Assembly (NCBI RefSeq): GCF_001189235.2
Contig: NZ_LFIP02000010.1
Span: 87,111 to 151,110, forward strand
Origin: Bradyrhizobium embrapense
Lineage (GTDB): Bacteria; Pseudomonadota; Alphaproteobacteria; Rhizobiales; Xanthobacteraceae
Direction: 5' to 3'
Length of the DNA: 64,000 nucleotides
A program made the position numbers and the translations under genes. How positions within the stretch are numbered: position 1 is the first letter of the stretch; every line of letters starts with the position of its first letter. Below, in pieces: positions 17,210 to 25,947 of this stretch. The notes beneath the pieces were generated by a model that worked only from the letters and a program-made list of their open reading frames with translations, had not been told where the DNA came from and ran no database searches.

Positions 17210-18733
17210 CTAAGGTACCGGGGGAGGGACGTTAGCTATGTACCAGATCCGGAAGGTGGCCAGTGCCGGATGCGCCAGCGACCGTTCGAGGTAGGTCCAG
17301 ATCCGCGGCTGGTGCTTCAGATATTGCGGTTTGCCGTCGCGGCGGTTGAGCCGCGCAAAGGTGCCGAGCAGACGGGTGTTGCGCTGCGCCGACATGATCG
17401 CATAGAGCTCGGCGAAGCCGGCGGCATCGAAGCTCTCGTCGGTGGCGCGCCGCGCCTTGATGTAGCGGGTCAGGAGCGACAGCTCGAGCTGCTCGGGTAC
17501 GTCGATCCGCGCGTCCTGCAGCAGCGACACCACGTCATAGGCCGCAGGGCCGAGCAGCGCGTCCTGGAAGTCGATGATGCCGACGCGCAGGATGCCGGTG
17601 CGCTCGGCAAGCCAGATGATGTTCGGCGAATGGAAGTCGCGGATCACCCAGGTCTGCGGCGCCGCGGCGGGCTTCTGCAAGAGGCCGCGCCACATCCCGA
17701 GGAAGTCGGCGCGGAGCTCATCGCTGACCTGGACGCCGCGGTCGGGCAGGTACCATTCGAGCATCAGCCCGATCTCGATCAGCCAGGCGTCGATATCGAA
17801 CACCGGGATGGCGTAGCTCTCGTCTGCTGTCAGCGGCAGCGTGTCGGGCAGCACCTCGCGATGCAGCGCCGCCAGCATGTCGACGGCGGCCTCGTAACGC
17901 TCGGCGATCGGCTGCGGCGGATCGCCCTCGATCACGCCTTCGGCGCCGAGATCCTCGGTGATCAGGAAGCCCGATTCGAGATCGATGTGGCGGATCGCCG
18001 GCGCGGAGAAGCCGTGCTTGCGCAGGCCGTTTCCGATCGCGACGAACGGCCTGACGTCCTCGGCGAGATGCACCGCGGCGCTGTAGGATCTGCCGTCGTA
18101 GATCGCCGGGCCGTCGGGGCGGCGCGGCGAGTTCATCAGGATGACGCTGCCGTCGTCGTTGCGCAGTCGCGCATAGGAGCGCGTCGAGGCATCGCCCGGC
18201 ATCCGCTCGCGCCGGGCATTGAGGAAGCCGCTGCGCTCGAGGAACTGGCGTAGCTCGTGCAGCCGCGCGACCTTCGCCGCACCCTTGCCAAAGCCGGTGA
18301 TCTCGGCTGCGCGTGCGGCCGATCCGAGCGCCGGGCGGTGGCTGAACGCGATGTCGATGCGGTCCGCGGGCATCGCGTCCGGCGCGCGCTCGGGCCACTC
18401 GATCAGGGCGACGATGTCGTCGGGCATTGGCGACAGCCCGATCTCCTCGAGTTCGCTGGCATCGTTGATGCGGTAGAGGTCGGCATGAACCAGCGGAAAC
18501 GACGGCAGCTCGTAAGTCTGCGCCAGCGTGAAGGTCGGGCTCGGCACTTCCAGCGCATCGTCGGCCGCGATGTAGCGGATCAGCGCGCGGGCGGCGGCGG
18601 TCTTGCCGGCGCCAAGGTCACCCGACAGCGTGATGACGTCGCCGGCGCCGATCAGGAGCGCAAGGTCGGCCATCAGCTCTGACGTCGCGGTTTCGTTCGC
18701 GAGCGCCACCGAGAATGTCGAGGTCGCCGTCAT
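17210..18733 (-). CDS. Fusion of TsaE ATPase and AmgK-like sugar kinase
   Basis: A 507-residue two-domain protein. Residues 1 to about 150 are TsaE, the ATPase of the tRNA threonylcarbamoyl-adenosine (t6A37) machinery, with Walker A GDLGAGKT at 38-45 and the DLYRI(N) motif. Residues about 165-507 are an aminoglycoside-phosphotransferase fold kinase with IRDFHSPNI (catalytic Asp) and VGIIDFQDALLGP (metal Asp), matching AmgK, the MurNAc/GlcNAc anomeric kinase. In many bacteria these are separate neighbours. The ATG overlaps the divL stop as ATGA. murU downstream supports the cell-wall recycling role. Confidence 0.88.
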   Translation of the reverse strand: MTATSTFSVALANETATSELMADLALLIGAGDVITLSGDLGAGKTAAARALIRYIAADDALEVPSPTFTLAQTYELPSFPLVHADLYRINDASELEEIGLSPMPDDIVALIEWPERAPDAMPADRIDIAFSHRPALGSAARAAEITGFGKGAAKVARLHELRQFLERSGFLNARRERMPGDASTRSYARLRNDDGSVILMNSPRRPDGPAIYDGRSYSAAVHLAEDVRPFVAIGNGLRKHGFSAPAIRHIDLESGFLITEDLGAEGVIEGDPPQPIAERYEAAVDMLAALHREVLPDTLPLTADESYAIPVFDIDAWLIEIGLMLEWYLPDRGVQVSDELRADFLGMWRGLLQKPAAAPQTWVIRDFHSPNIIWLAERTGILRVGIIDFQDALLGPAAYDVVSLLQDARIDVPEQLELSLLTRYIKARRATDESFDAAGFAELYAIMSAQRNTRLLGTFARLNRRDGKPQYLKHQPRIWTYLERSLAHPALATFRIWYIANVPPPVP

Positions 18734-21240
18734 TCGGCAGCGTTGCGATGGGCGGTCTGGTCGATCGGGAAGTCGCAGGTCACGGTCGTGCCGCGGCCTA
18801 CGGTCGAATCGACGCGCACCCGTCCGCCATGCAGTTCGACAAAGGAGCGGACCAGCGACAGGCCGAGCCCGGCGCCGCGGTGCCGGGAGCCGTGCGAATG
18901 GCTCTCGAACCAGTTGAACACCTTGTCGCGCATCTCGGCCGGAATGCCGGGACCGGCGTCGGTCACCGCAAACACCACGCTGTGCTCGGTGCGGTGCGCG
19001 CTGATCGTGACGGTGGCGTCATGCGGCGAGAAGCCGACCGCATTGGCGAGCAGATTATAGAGCACCTGCACCACGCGCCGCTCGTCGCCGACGAAGGCGC
19101 CGATGTTGGGCTCGATATCGACCTTGAGCGTGATGCGGTCGGTTGCGAGACGGTCCTGGATGCCTTCGGCGGCGGCCTCGATCGCCTGACCGATATTGAC
19201 CGGGCCGAGCTCGAGCTTCATCGCGCCGGCGTCGATGGTGGCGAGATCGAGAATGTTGTTGGTCAGCGCCAGCAGCGCGTTGGTCGATTTGGTGACGTAG
19301 TCGAGATATTCGGCCTGCTTCGGCGTCAGCGGCCCGGTCGAGGGATCGCTGAGGAAATGCGCGAAGCCGATGATGGTGGTGAGCGGGGCGCGCAGCTCGT
19401 AGGAGACGTGGTGGACGAAATCCACCTTCATCTGGTCGGCGGCTTCCAGCGCCTCGTTGCGCTCGCGCAGCGCCCGCTCGACATTTTCGGTGTCGGTGAT
19501 GTCCTGGAAGGCCAGCAGGGTCTTGCCGTCCGGCAGCGGCACCGTCATGCAATTCAGCACGCTGCCATCCTTGCGCTCGAGCTTGAGCGCGACCTGGGCG
19601 CGGTTCTCGATCGCGGTGATCTGCTCGCGCAGTGTCCGCCAGGTCGGCGCGTCGTCGAACAGCGGCCGGCACAGCGCTTCCACCGCCTCGATATGCGGCT
19701 CGCCCTGCAGCGCATCGGCCGGCAGCTTCCACATCTTGGCGAACGGCGGGTTGAACAGCTCGGCGCGGCCGTTGCTGCCGAACACCGCGACCGCCTCGCC
19801 GAGATTGTCGAGGGTCTCGCGCTGCACCCGGGTCAGGCGGTCGTAGCGGCGCGCGAGGTCCAGGCTCTCGGTGACGTTGTCGAACAGGTAGGTGACGCCG
19901 CCCTCGAGATTCGGCGTGGTGACGACGCTGATGGCGCGGCCGTCGGGCAGGAACCAGGTGTAGGTCTCGGCTTCGACCGCGCGATAGGCCTCGTGCAGCT
20001 TGGCCTTCCAGGCGCGGAAGTCCGGCTGCTCGGGCAGCTTGCGGTTGGCGCGCAGCCGGTCGAGCACGCTGGAATCGTCCGGGTTGCTGTCGAGGAAGGC
20101 CTGGTCGAGGCCCCACAGCCGCCGATAGGACTCGTTGTAGAAGGTGAGCCGCCGGTCGGCATCGAACACCGCGACGCCCGAGGAGAGCTGATCGAGGGTG
20201 CGCCGGTGCGCTTCGACCATCCGCGCGATCGCCGCGCGCAGCGCCGCGGCTTCGCTGGCGTCGATCGCAATGCCGGCGCTGCCGCCGGAGAGTTTCAGCG
20301 CCTGGACGTCGTAGATCCGCCGCTCGCCGCTGACGACGATCGGCAGCCGGGCGGCATAATGGGCGTTGTCGTTCAGCGCGCGGGTCAGTTCGCTGCGCTG
20401 GTCGCTTTCGAGCAGTTCGAGGTTGCGCTGCAGCGCGTCCGACACGCTCTTGCCTTCGGTGGCGCGGACATAGGCCGCGTTGGCATAGCGCAGATTGCCC
20501 TCGAGACTCTTGGCCCAGATCGGCCATGGCGCGGCGGCGGCGAAATCGCGCAGCAGCTCGGTCTCCTCCTGCAGCGTCTTGTAGCGCAGGTTGGACTCGG
20601 CAAGCTCGCGGCGCAGGCCGCCAAGTTCCCGGATCCGCACGATGGCCTGGCCGCCGATCGCGCGGCCCATCGCCTCGATGGCGCGGCCGGCCGAGGTCGA
20701 GAGGTTGAGCAGGAACGCCTCGCCCTTCTCGCGCAGCGCGTCGACCGCGTGATCCATCTGCAGCGCCGGCTCGGGCGGCAGCCAGGTTCCGAACGCGAGG
20801 ATGCGTTGCGGCGCGCTTTCCTGCGACATCACCAGCGAGATGTCGCCCGAGATCTGCGGCCGGTTGTCGCCCGCGGCCCAGGAGATCAGGACCTGCGGCT
20901 CGACGAACAGCAGCGCCCGCAGCCGGTCCGACTGCGCCTGCAGGTCCGTGATCTCGGATTGCAGCTGCTCCTCGTTCCGCGTCGCGCGCAGGCGGGTACG
21001 CATCAGAAGGATCGCGGCGACGGCCGAGAAGCCGACCAGCGCGAAGGAGGTCGCGAGAACCGCGACCTCCTGGTGATTGAAGCCGAGATGGTCCGACAGC
21101 GCCTGGGCGACCAGGCTCTCGGCGGCGAACGACGCGCGGGCCGGCAGCAATGCTGACATGGCGAGCCCAAGCATGCCGTCGCGCGCCAGTGAGGTGCATG
21201 ACAGCAGGGTTCGACGCATTGCCGCGACTACGCCCGACAT
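18730..21240 (-). CDS. divL: DivL-type atypical histidine kinase with Tyr at the phosphorylation site
   Basis: An 836-residue membrane kinase: N-terminal signal/anchor, a second hydrophobic stretch (VAVLATSFALVGFSAVAAILL) near residue 70, several PAS-like domains (LSSGVAVFDADRRLTFYNESY near 355, NLGEAVAVFGSNGRAELFN near 482), then HisKA and HATPase_c. The H-box reads VSYELRAPL: Tyr614 (codon 19399-19401) replaces the usual His, the mark of DivL, which controls CckA and CtrA in alphaproteobacterial cell-cycle signalling. The ATP-binding boxes (NLLANAV, DAGPGIP, GAGLGLSL) are intact. ATG 21240 is preferred (GGGG 6 nt upstream) over TTG 21261. Five GANTC sites lie upstream. Confidence 0.92.
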   Translation of the reverse strand: MSGVVAAMRRTLLSCTSLARDGMLGLAMSALLPARASFAAESLVAQALSDHLGFNHQEVAVLATSFALVGFSAVAAILLMRTRLRATRNEEQLQSEITDLQAQSDRLRALLFVEPQVLISWAAGDNRPQISGDISLVMSQESAPQRILAFGTWLPPEPALQMDHAVDALREKGEAFLLNLSTSAGRAIEAMGRAIGGQAIVRIRELGGLRRELAESNLRYKTLQEETELLRDFAAAAPWPIWAKSLEGNLRYANAAYVRATEGKSVSDALQRNLELLESDQRSELTRALNDNAHYAARLPIVVSGERRIYDVQALKLSGGSAGIAIDASEAAALRAAIARMVEAHRRTLDQLSSGVAVFDADRRLTFYNESYRRLWGLDQAFLDSNPDDSSVLDRLRANRKLPEQPDFRAWKAKLHEAYRAVEAETYTWFLPDGRAISVVTTPNLEGGVTYLFDNVTESLDLARRYDRLTRVQRETLDNLGEAVAVFGSNGRAELFNPPFAKMWKLPADALQGEPHIEAVEALCRPLFDDAPTWRTLREQITAIENRAQVALKLERKDGSVLNCMTVPLPDGKTLLAFQDITDTENVERALRERNEALEAADQMKVDFVHHVSYELRAPLTTIIGFAHFLSDPSTGPLTPKQAEYLDYVTKSTNALLALTNNILDLATIDAGAMKLELGPVNIGQAIEAAAEGIQDRLATDRITLKVDIEPNIGAFVGDERRVVQVLYNLLANAVGFSPHDATVTISAHRTEHSVVFAVTDAGPGIPAEMRDKVFNWFESHSHGSRHRGAGLGLSLVRSFVELHGGRVRVDSTVGRGTTVTCDFPIDQTAHRNAAE

Positions 21241-21267
21241 ATGTTGCCCCAGAACGCACAAACCTTA

Positions 21268-21345
21268 AGGCATGATCCGGAAAGCAGCAGAACCGCTATT
21301 CCCTCACGGCAAACGTTGGACGTTTGTCCGGGGATCATGCCCAAG
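21268..21345. repeat. GCATGATCC-type repeat upstream of divL
   Basis: Arms GGCATGATCCGGAAAG and CCGGGGATCATGCC at the ends, with an internal CAAACGT...ACGTTTG inverted repeat. Same family as 16756, 48434 and 56152. It begins 27 nt upstream of the divL ATG, so it is probably part of the divL leader. Confidence 0.75.
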
Positions 21346-21384
21346 CAGGACCCGACAGCCCGACGAAGACCCCCCGTCGCGCTC

Positions 21385-21498
21385 GAATCAATCCAGAATA
21401 GTCCCAACCGGACTCGGCGAGTAAGAGTCCAGACCGTGAACGCAGAATCCGCTGTGAAAAAATGCGGCTGGCGATGTGGATTTTACGCGAATTGACTC
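21385..21498. promoter_or_regulatory. Cluster of five GANTC (CcrM) sites upstream of divL
   Basis: GANTC occurs at 21385, 21411, 21425, 21445 and 21494. At about 65 percent GC roughly one site per 300 bp is expected by chance. GANTC is the target of the alphaproteobacterial cell-cycle methylase CcrM, and divL is a cell-cycle gene. Confidence 0.6.
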
Positions 21499-21559
21499 CG
21501 TATTCACGCGGGGGAGCGTGATCTGCCGGAGAGCGCCGCACACTTCTCCGGTCGCTATT

Positions 21560-22021
21560 CTAGCGCCCGGTCGAGCCGAAGCCGCCGCTGCCGCGATCGG
21601 TCGCCGGCAGCACGTCGACCGGAACCAGCTCGGCCCTGGTGACCGGCGCGATCACCATTTGCGCGATGCGCTCGCCACGCCGGATCGGGAATACCTCGTG
21701 GCCGTGATTGACCAGCAGCACATTGATCTCGCCGCGATAGTCGGCGTCGATCGTGCCGGGCGAGTTCAGCACCGTGACGCCGTATTTGGCGGCGAGGCCG
21801 GAACGCGGCCGCACCTGGGCCTCATAGCCCGGCGGCAGCGCGATCGTCAGTCCGGTCGGAACCATTTCGTAGCGCCCCGGCAGCAGCAGCAACGGCGCCG
21901 ATTGCGGCACGGCCGCAAGCAGGTCGAGGCCGGCCGCGTCGGCGGTCTGGTAGATCGGCAGCAGAAGGTCTGCGCCATGCGGCAATTGGCGGACTTCGAC
22001 CTTGATGGTGGCGCTCACCAT
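21560..22021 (-). CDS. dut: dUTP diphosphatase
   Basis: Hydrolyses dUTP to dUMP and pyrophosphate, keeping uracil out of DNA and feeding thymidylate synthesis. The 153-residue protein has the five trimeric-dUTPase motifs in order: [42 protein letters not shown] and the C-terminal [12 protein letters not shown]. The ATG at 22021 overlaps the end of coaBC by 7 nt; a longer open frame upstream is inside coaBC and is not real. coaBC-dut is a common bacterial pairing. Confidence 0.97.
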   Translation of the reverse strand: MVSATIKVEVRQLPHGADLLLPIYQTADAAGLDLLAAVPQSAPLLLLPGRYEMVPTGLTIALPPGYEAQVRPRSGLAAKYGVTVLNSPGTIDADYRGEINVLLVNHGHEVFPIRRGERIAQMVIAPVTRAELVPVDVLPATDRGSGGFGSTGR

Positions 22022-23439
22022 GCGATTCCTACTTCTCTTGCGATCCGCGACACCAGCGCGGTCGCGACTTCTTCCTTGGTCATCACGGGCCAGGAGTCGA
22101 CGGTGACATCCTTGCCCTCGCGCGAGAGCAAATGAACGGTGTTGCGGTCGCCGCCCATCACGCCGGTCGCCGGCGAGACGTCGTTGGCGACGATCCAGTC
22201 GCAGCCCTTGCGGGCGAACTTGGCCTTGGCGTTCTCGATCAGATGCTCGGTCTCGGCGGCGAAGCCGATCACCAGCGGCGGCCGCTTCTCCTTCAGTTTC
22301 GAGATCGTCGCGAGGATGTCGGGGTTCTCGACCAGCTGCAGCGGCGGCATGCCGGCTGCGGTCTTCTTCAGCTTCTGGCTGCCTTCGGTGGCGACCCGCC
22401 AGTCGGCGACCGCGGCCGCAAAGATCGCGACGTCGACCGGCAGCGCGGCCTCGACCCGGTGCAGCATGTCGCGCGCGGATTCCACGCGCATCACGGAGAT
22501 CCCGGCGGGGTCGCCGAGCTCGACCGGGCCGGTCACCAGCACGACCTCGGCGCCGGCGGCGCGCGCGGCGGTGGCGATCGCAAAGCCCTGCTTGCCGGAC
22601 GAGCGATTGGCGATGTAGCGGACCGGATCGATCGCCTCGTGGGTCGGGCCGGCGGTGATCAGCACGCGCTTGCCGGCGAGCGGGCGCGGCTGCGGCGGCC
22701 GCAGCATGCGGTCGGCGGCGGCAGCGATCTCGACAGGCTCGGCCATCCGCCCGACGCCGGCCTCGCCGGCCTCCGCCATCTCGCCCGCATTGGGGCCGAC
22801 GGTGTGGACGCCGTCGCGGCGCAGTTGCAGCACATTGCGGCGGGTAGCCGGATTGTTCCACATCAAGGGGTTCATCGCCGGCGCCAGCAGGATCGGCCGG
22901 TTGGCCGCCAGCAGGGTGGCGGTGGCGAGGTCGTCGGCATGGCCCTGCGCCATCTTGGCCATCAGGTCGGCGGTCGCCGGCGCCACCACGATCAGGTCGC
23001 AATCCCGCGCCAGGCGGATATGGCCGGCGTCGAATTCGCTCTCGGCGTCGAACAGGTCGGTGTAGACGCGCTCATGCGACAGCGCGCTGGCGGCCAGCGG
23101 CGTCACGAACTGCTGCGCCGCCTTGGTCAGCACGCAGCGCACCTGGATGTGCCGCTCCTTGAGCCGCCGGATCAGGTCCAGCGCCTTATAGGCCGCAATC
23201 CCGCCGCCGATGATCAGGGTCACCCTGGGCTCGCCGGCCGCGCTGGTGACCCGTGGTGCAGGGGCTGCAACCGTCAGGGAACCCGCCGCCGGCGCCTCCG
23301 TGGGCTCCGTGCCGCCCTCTGCGAGCTCGCGGAGGATCACCCGGATCTCCTCCTCGACCGAGCGCCCGTTCCTGGCGGAGCGCAGCCGCAGATAGGCTTT
23401 CAAATTGTCGTCGAGTTTGCGGATGGTCAGGCTGGCCAT
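22015..23439 (-). CDS. coaBC: CoaBC with N-terminal FitA-like ribbon-helix-helix domain
   Basis: Makes 4'-phosphopantetheine for coenzyme A: CoaB joins cysteine to 4'-phosphopantothenate and CoaC decarboxylates the product. The 474-residue protein has three parts. Residues 1-43 ([33 protein letters not shown]) match FitA/VapB-type ribbon-helix-helix antitoxins, with a Pro/Ala linker to about 70. CoaC follows with [10 protein letters not shown], catalytic His140 (AGHIRLA) and PAMNPLMW at 187-194. CoaB starts near 255 with [19 protein letters not shown] and [10 protein letters not shown]. The flap Cys (ACG in E. coli Dfp, Cys158) reads EAG here. A perfect palindrome at 23460-23480 lies 21 bp upstream of the ATG, likely an operator for the N-terminal domain. 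Confidence 0.93.
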   Translation of the reverse strand: MASLTIRKLDDNLKAYLRLRSARNGRSVEEEIRVILRELAEGGTEPTEAPAAGSLTVAAPAPRVTSAAGEPRVTLIIGGGIAAYKALDLIRRLKERHIQVRCVLTKAAQQFVTPLAASALSHERVYTDLFDAESEFDAGHIRLARDCDLIVVAPATADLMAKMAQGHADDLATATLLAANRPILLAPAMNPLMWNNPATRRNVLQLRRDGVHTVGPNAGEMAEAGEAGVGRMAEPVEIAAAADRMLRPPQPRPLAGKRVLITAGPTHEAIDPVRYIANRSSGKQGFAIATAARAAGAEVVLVTGPVELGDPAGISVMRVESARDMLHRVEAALPVDVAIFAAAVADWRVATEGSQKLKKTAAGMPPLQLVENPDILATISKLKEKRPPLVIGFAAETEHLIENAKAKFARKGCDWIVANDVSPATGVMGGDRNTVHLLSREGKDVTVDSWPVMTKEEVATALVSRIAREVGIAW

Positions 23440-23459
23440 GGCGTGCCCTCAGGCATCAT

Positions 23460-23480
23460 TGTGATAGCGATGCTATCACA
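23460..23480. promoter_or_regulatory. Perfect palindrome upstream of coaBC, putative RHH operator
   Basis: Arms TGTGATAGC and GCTATCACA separated by GAT, all 9 positions pairing. It lies in the 58-bp gap between ubiB and coaBC, 20 nt upstream of the coaBC start codon. TGATAGC/GCTATCA half-sites are the type bound by FitA-like ribbon-helix-helix proteins, the domain fused to CoaBC. A second, smaller palindrome ATTGCAAT follows at 23490-23497. Confidence 0.65.
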
Positions 23481-23497
23481 TAGTGCATGCATTGCAA

Positions 23498-25072
23498 TCA
23501 GTGCGTCCGAATGGCGAAAAAGATTGCGATCAGGGCGGCGGCAATGACCCAAAGGCCGACGGTCTGCACCCGCGCCTTGCGGGCCTCGGCGCGGGCCATT
23601 TCGTCGATCGAGTCCGACGACAGCATGTGGCCCTCCCGCGTCATGGTCTCGAGCTGCTCGAGCACCGTGACGGCGCGGTTGGCGATCGACGGCAAATTGG
23701 CGATGATGCGGCTGAGTTCGCCCACACCCGATATCGCGCCCTGAATCCGGCCGGCCGGGCCGAGATTGTGCGTGATCCATTCGCGCACCACGGGGTCGGC
23801 GATCTTCCAGATGTCGAGCTTGGGATCGAAGCCGCGCGCCACGCCCTCGACCACCACCATGGTCTTCTGCAGCAGGATCAGTTCGGGCCGGGTCTGCATG
23901 TCGAACAGGCCGGTGACCTCGAGCAGAAGCGTCAACAGCTTCGCCATCGAGATTTCCTCGGCGGTGCGGTTGTGGATCGGCTCGCCGATGGCGCGGATCG
24001 CTTGCGCGAAATTCTCCACCGAATGGTGGCCCGGCACATAGCCGGCCTCGAAATGAACCTCGGCGACGCGGCGATAGTCGCGGGTGATGAAGCCGAGCAG
24101 GATCTCGGCGAGGAAGCGCCGCTCCTTCAGTCCGAGCCGTCCCATGATGCCGAAATCCACCGCAACGAGGCGGCCGGCGTCGTCGAGGAACAGATTGCCC
24201 GGATGCATGTCGGCATGGAAGAAGCCGTCGCGCAGCGCGTGGCGCAGGAAGCTCTGGATCACCTTGCGGCCAAGGTCCGGCAGGTCGACCTGGGCCTGCG
24301 CAAGGCGAGCGTGGTCGTTCAGCGCGATGCCGTCGATCCACTCCATCGTCAGCACGCTGTGCGCGGTGCGATCCCAGTCCACAGCCGGCACACGGAAATC
24401 CGGATCGTCGCGCGTGTTCTCGGCCATCTCGGACAGCGCGGCCGCCTCGAGCCGCAGGTCCATCTCCATCGCGACCGAGCGCGACATCGTGTTGATGACC
24501 TCGATCAGCCGCAGGCGCCGCGCCTCGGCGGAATGCGCTTCGGCCTTGTGCGCGACAAAGAAGAAGTCGCTGAGGTCGCGGCGGAAGCGCGCGGCGACAT
24601 TGGGCCGGAGCACCTTGACTGCAACCTGCTGTCGCACGCCGTCGCGCTCGACCTCGCCGCGATGCACCTGCGCGATCGAGGCTGCGGCCACCGCCGGACC
24701 CAGCTGCACGAAGGCCTGCGCCAGCGGCCGTTCCAGCGATTGCGCGATGACAGTCTCGGCCTCCTCCTGCGCGAACGGCGGCAGCCGGTCCTGCAGGCTT
24801 TCGAGATCGCGCGCCATCGCGACGCCGACCACGTCGGGGCGGGTGGCGAGGAATTGCCCGAGCTTGAGATAGGCGGGCCCGAGCCGGGTCAGCGCCCGCG
24901 ACAGCCGCGGACCGGACTTGGCGGAGCGGCGCTCGATCAGCCGCGCCAGCTTCAGCGCGAGCTGCCCGGGCGGCGGCACCAGCGCGGGATCGACGACGCC
25001 GAACACGCCCTCGCGCGCAAACACGAAACCGGCGCGGGCAAGGCGCGAGATGTGGGTCAGTGCAGAGATCAC
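23498..25072 (-). CDS. ubiB: Ubiquinone biosynthesis protein UbiB (atypical protein kinase family)
   Basis: ABC1/ADCK-type ATPase required for ubiquinone synthesis at the inner membrane. The 524-residue protein shows the KxGQ motif in [17 protein letters not shown], the Ala-rich loop AAASIAQVH, the catalytic region [15 protein letters not shown] and [10 protein letters not shown], and a C-terminal transmembrane helix ([17 protein letters not shown]). Start is GTG at 25072, overlapping the ubiE stop as GTGA; the open frame continues upstream within ubiE but without family similarity. ubiE-ubiB is a standard ubiquinone operon. Confidence 0.95.
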   Translation of the reverse strand: MISALTHISRLARAGFVFAREGVFGVVDPALVPPPGQLALKLARLIERRSAKSGPRLSRALTRLGPAYLKLGQFLATRPDVVGVAMARDLESLQDRLPPFAQEEAETVIAQSLERPLAQAFVQLGPAVAAASIAQVHRGEVERDGVRQQVAVKVLRPNVAARFRRDLSDFFFVAHKAEAHSAEARRLRLIEVINTMSRSVAMEMDLRLEAAALSEMAENTRDDPDFRVPAVDWDRTAHSVLTMEWIDGIALNDHARLAQAQVDLPDLGRKVIQSFLRHALRDGFFHADMHPGNLFLDDAGRLVAVDFGIMGRLGLKERRFLAEILLGFITRDYRRVAEVHFEAGYVPGHHSVENFAQAIRAIGEPIHNRTAEEISMAKLLTLLLEVTGLFDMQTRPELILLQKTMVVVEGVARGFDPKLDIWKIADPVVREWITHNLGPAGRIQGAISGVGELSRIIANLPSIANRAVTVLEQLETMTREGHMLSSDSIDEMARAEARKARVQTVGLWVIAAALIAIFFAIRTH

Positions 25073-25830
25073 AAACGCCAGCCCGAATGCAGCGCCACGA
25101 TGCCGCCGGAGAGGCTCTGCCATTTCACGCGCGCAAAGCCGGCGGCGCCGATCATGTCGGCGAACGCGTTCGGCCGCGGGAATTTACGGATCGACTCGAC
25201 CAGATATTGATAGGACTCGCCGTCACCGGTGACGGCGCGGCCGAGCGGCGGGATCACCTTGAAGGAAAACAGATCGTAGATCTTGTCGAGGCCGGGGACA
25301 TCGACGGTGGAGAATTCCAGGCACAGGAAGCGGCTGCCCGGCTTGAGCACCCGATAGGCCTCGCGCAGCGCAAGGTCGATCTGCGGCACGTTGCGGATTC
25401 CAAACGCGATCGTGTAGGCGTCGAACGAACGATCGGCGAAGCCCAGCGACTCGGCATTGCCCTCGACGAACGACGCGCGGTCATCGAGATGCTGCCTGGC
25501 GGCGCGCTCGCGGCCGACGGCGAGCATGTCGGTATTGATGTCGCAGACCGTGGCATGGAAGCCGGTGCTCGCGGCCTTGGCGGCCCGGAACGCGATGTCG
25601 CCGGTGCCGCCGGCGACGTCGAGCAGCGCGAACGGCCGGTCGCCCTTCGGCGGGTCGAGCGCCGTGATCATGACGTCCTTCCAGGCCCGGTGCAGGCCGG
25701 CCGACATCAGATCGTTCATCAGGTCGTAGCGCCGTGCCACGCTGTGAAACACATCGTTCACCAGCGTCTGCTTCTCGCCCAGGGGCACGTCCCTGAAGCC
25801 GAAATGGGTGGTTTGATCCGGCCGATCCAT
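25069..25830 (-). CDS. ubiE: Demethylmenaquinone/2-methoxy-6-polyprenyl-1,4-benzoquinol C-methylase
   Basis: SAM-dependent C-methyltransferase of ubiquinone biosynthesis, 253 residues. SAM motif I is [16 protein letters not shown], motif [15 protein letters not shown] and the post-motif [13 protein letters not shown]; the N-terminal [22 protein letters not shown] is the UbiE signature. ATG at 25830 is taken rather than the adjacent GTG at 25833. It overlaps ubiB by 4 nt and diverges from mutM across a 117-bp region holding the inverted repeat ATAGCGC...GCGCTAT (25891-25917). Confidence 0.97.
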   Translation of the reverse strand: MDRPDQTTHFGFRDVPLGEKQTLVNDVFHSVARRYDLMNDLMSAGLHRAWKDVMITALDPPKGDRPFALLDVAGGTGDIAFRAAKAASTGFHATVCDINTDMLAVGRERAARQHLDDRASFVEGNAESLGFADRSFDAYTIAFGIRNVPQIDLALREAYRVLKPGSRFLCLEFSTVDVPGLDKIYDLFSFKVIPPLGRAVTGDGESYQYLVESIRKFPRPNAFADMIGAAGFARVKWQSLSGGIVALHSGWRL

Positions 25831-25947
25831 CACTCAGAACTCTTACCCTTTTGGTCGCGTTTTCTTCGCTCGAAAGCGCCCAGCCAAACCATAGCGCGGC
25901 GGCCGCAATGGCGCTATCACGTCACTTCCAAAAGGTGAATGCCTGCC

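Larger units (their letters stand above)
21241..21559. other. divL upstream region, 319 bp without a gene
   Basis: Holds a GCATGATCC-type repeat (21268-21345), a cluster of five GANTC sites (21385-21498), a GGACTC...GAGTCC inverted repeat (21410-21430) and, near the dut stop, an inverted repeat CCGGAGA/TCTCCGG (21526-21551) that may be a weak dut terminator. No supported coding sequence. Confidence 0.7.

Noticed and set aside
25939-25947. Upstream ATG of mutM as the start
   Set aside because: The catalytic proline must be residue 2, which only ATG 25948 provides.
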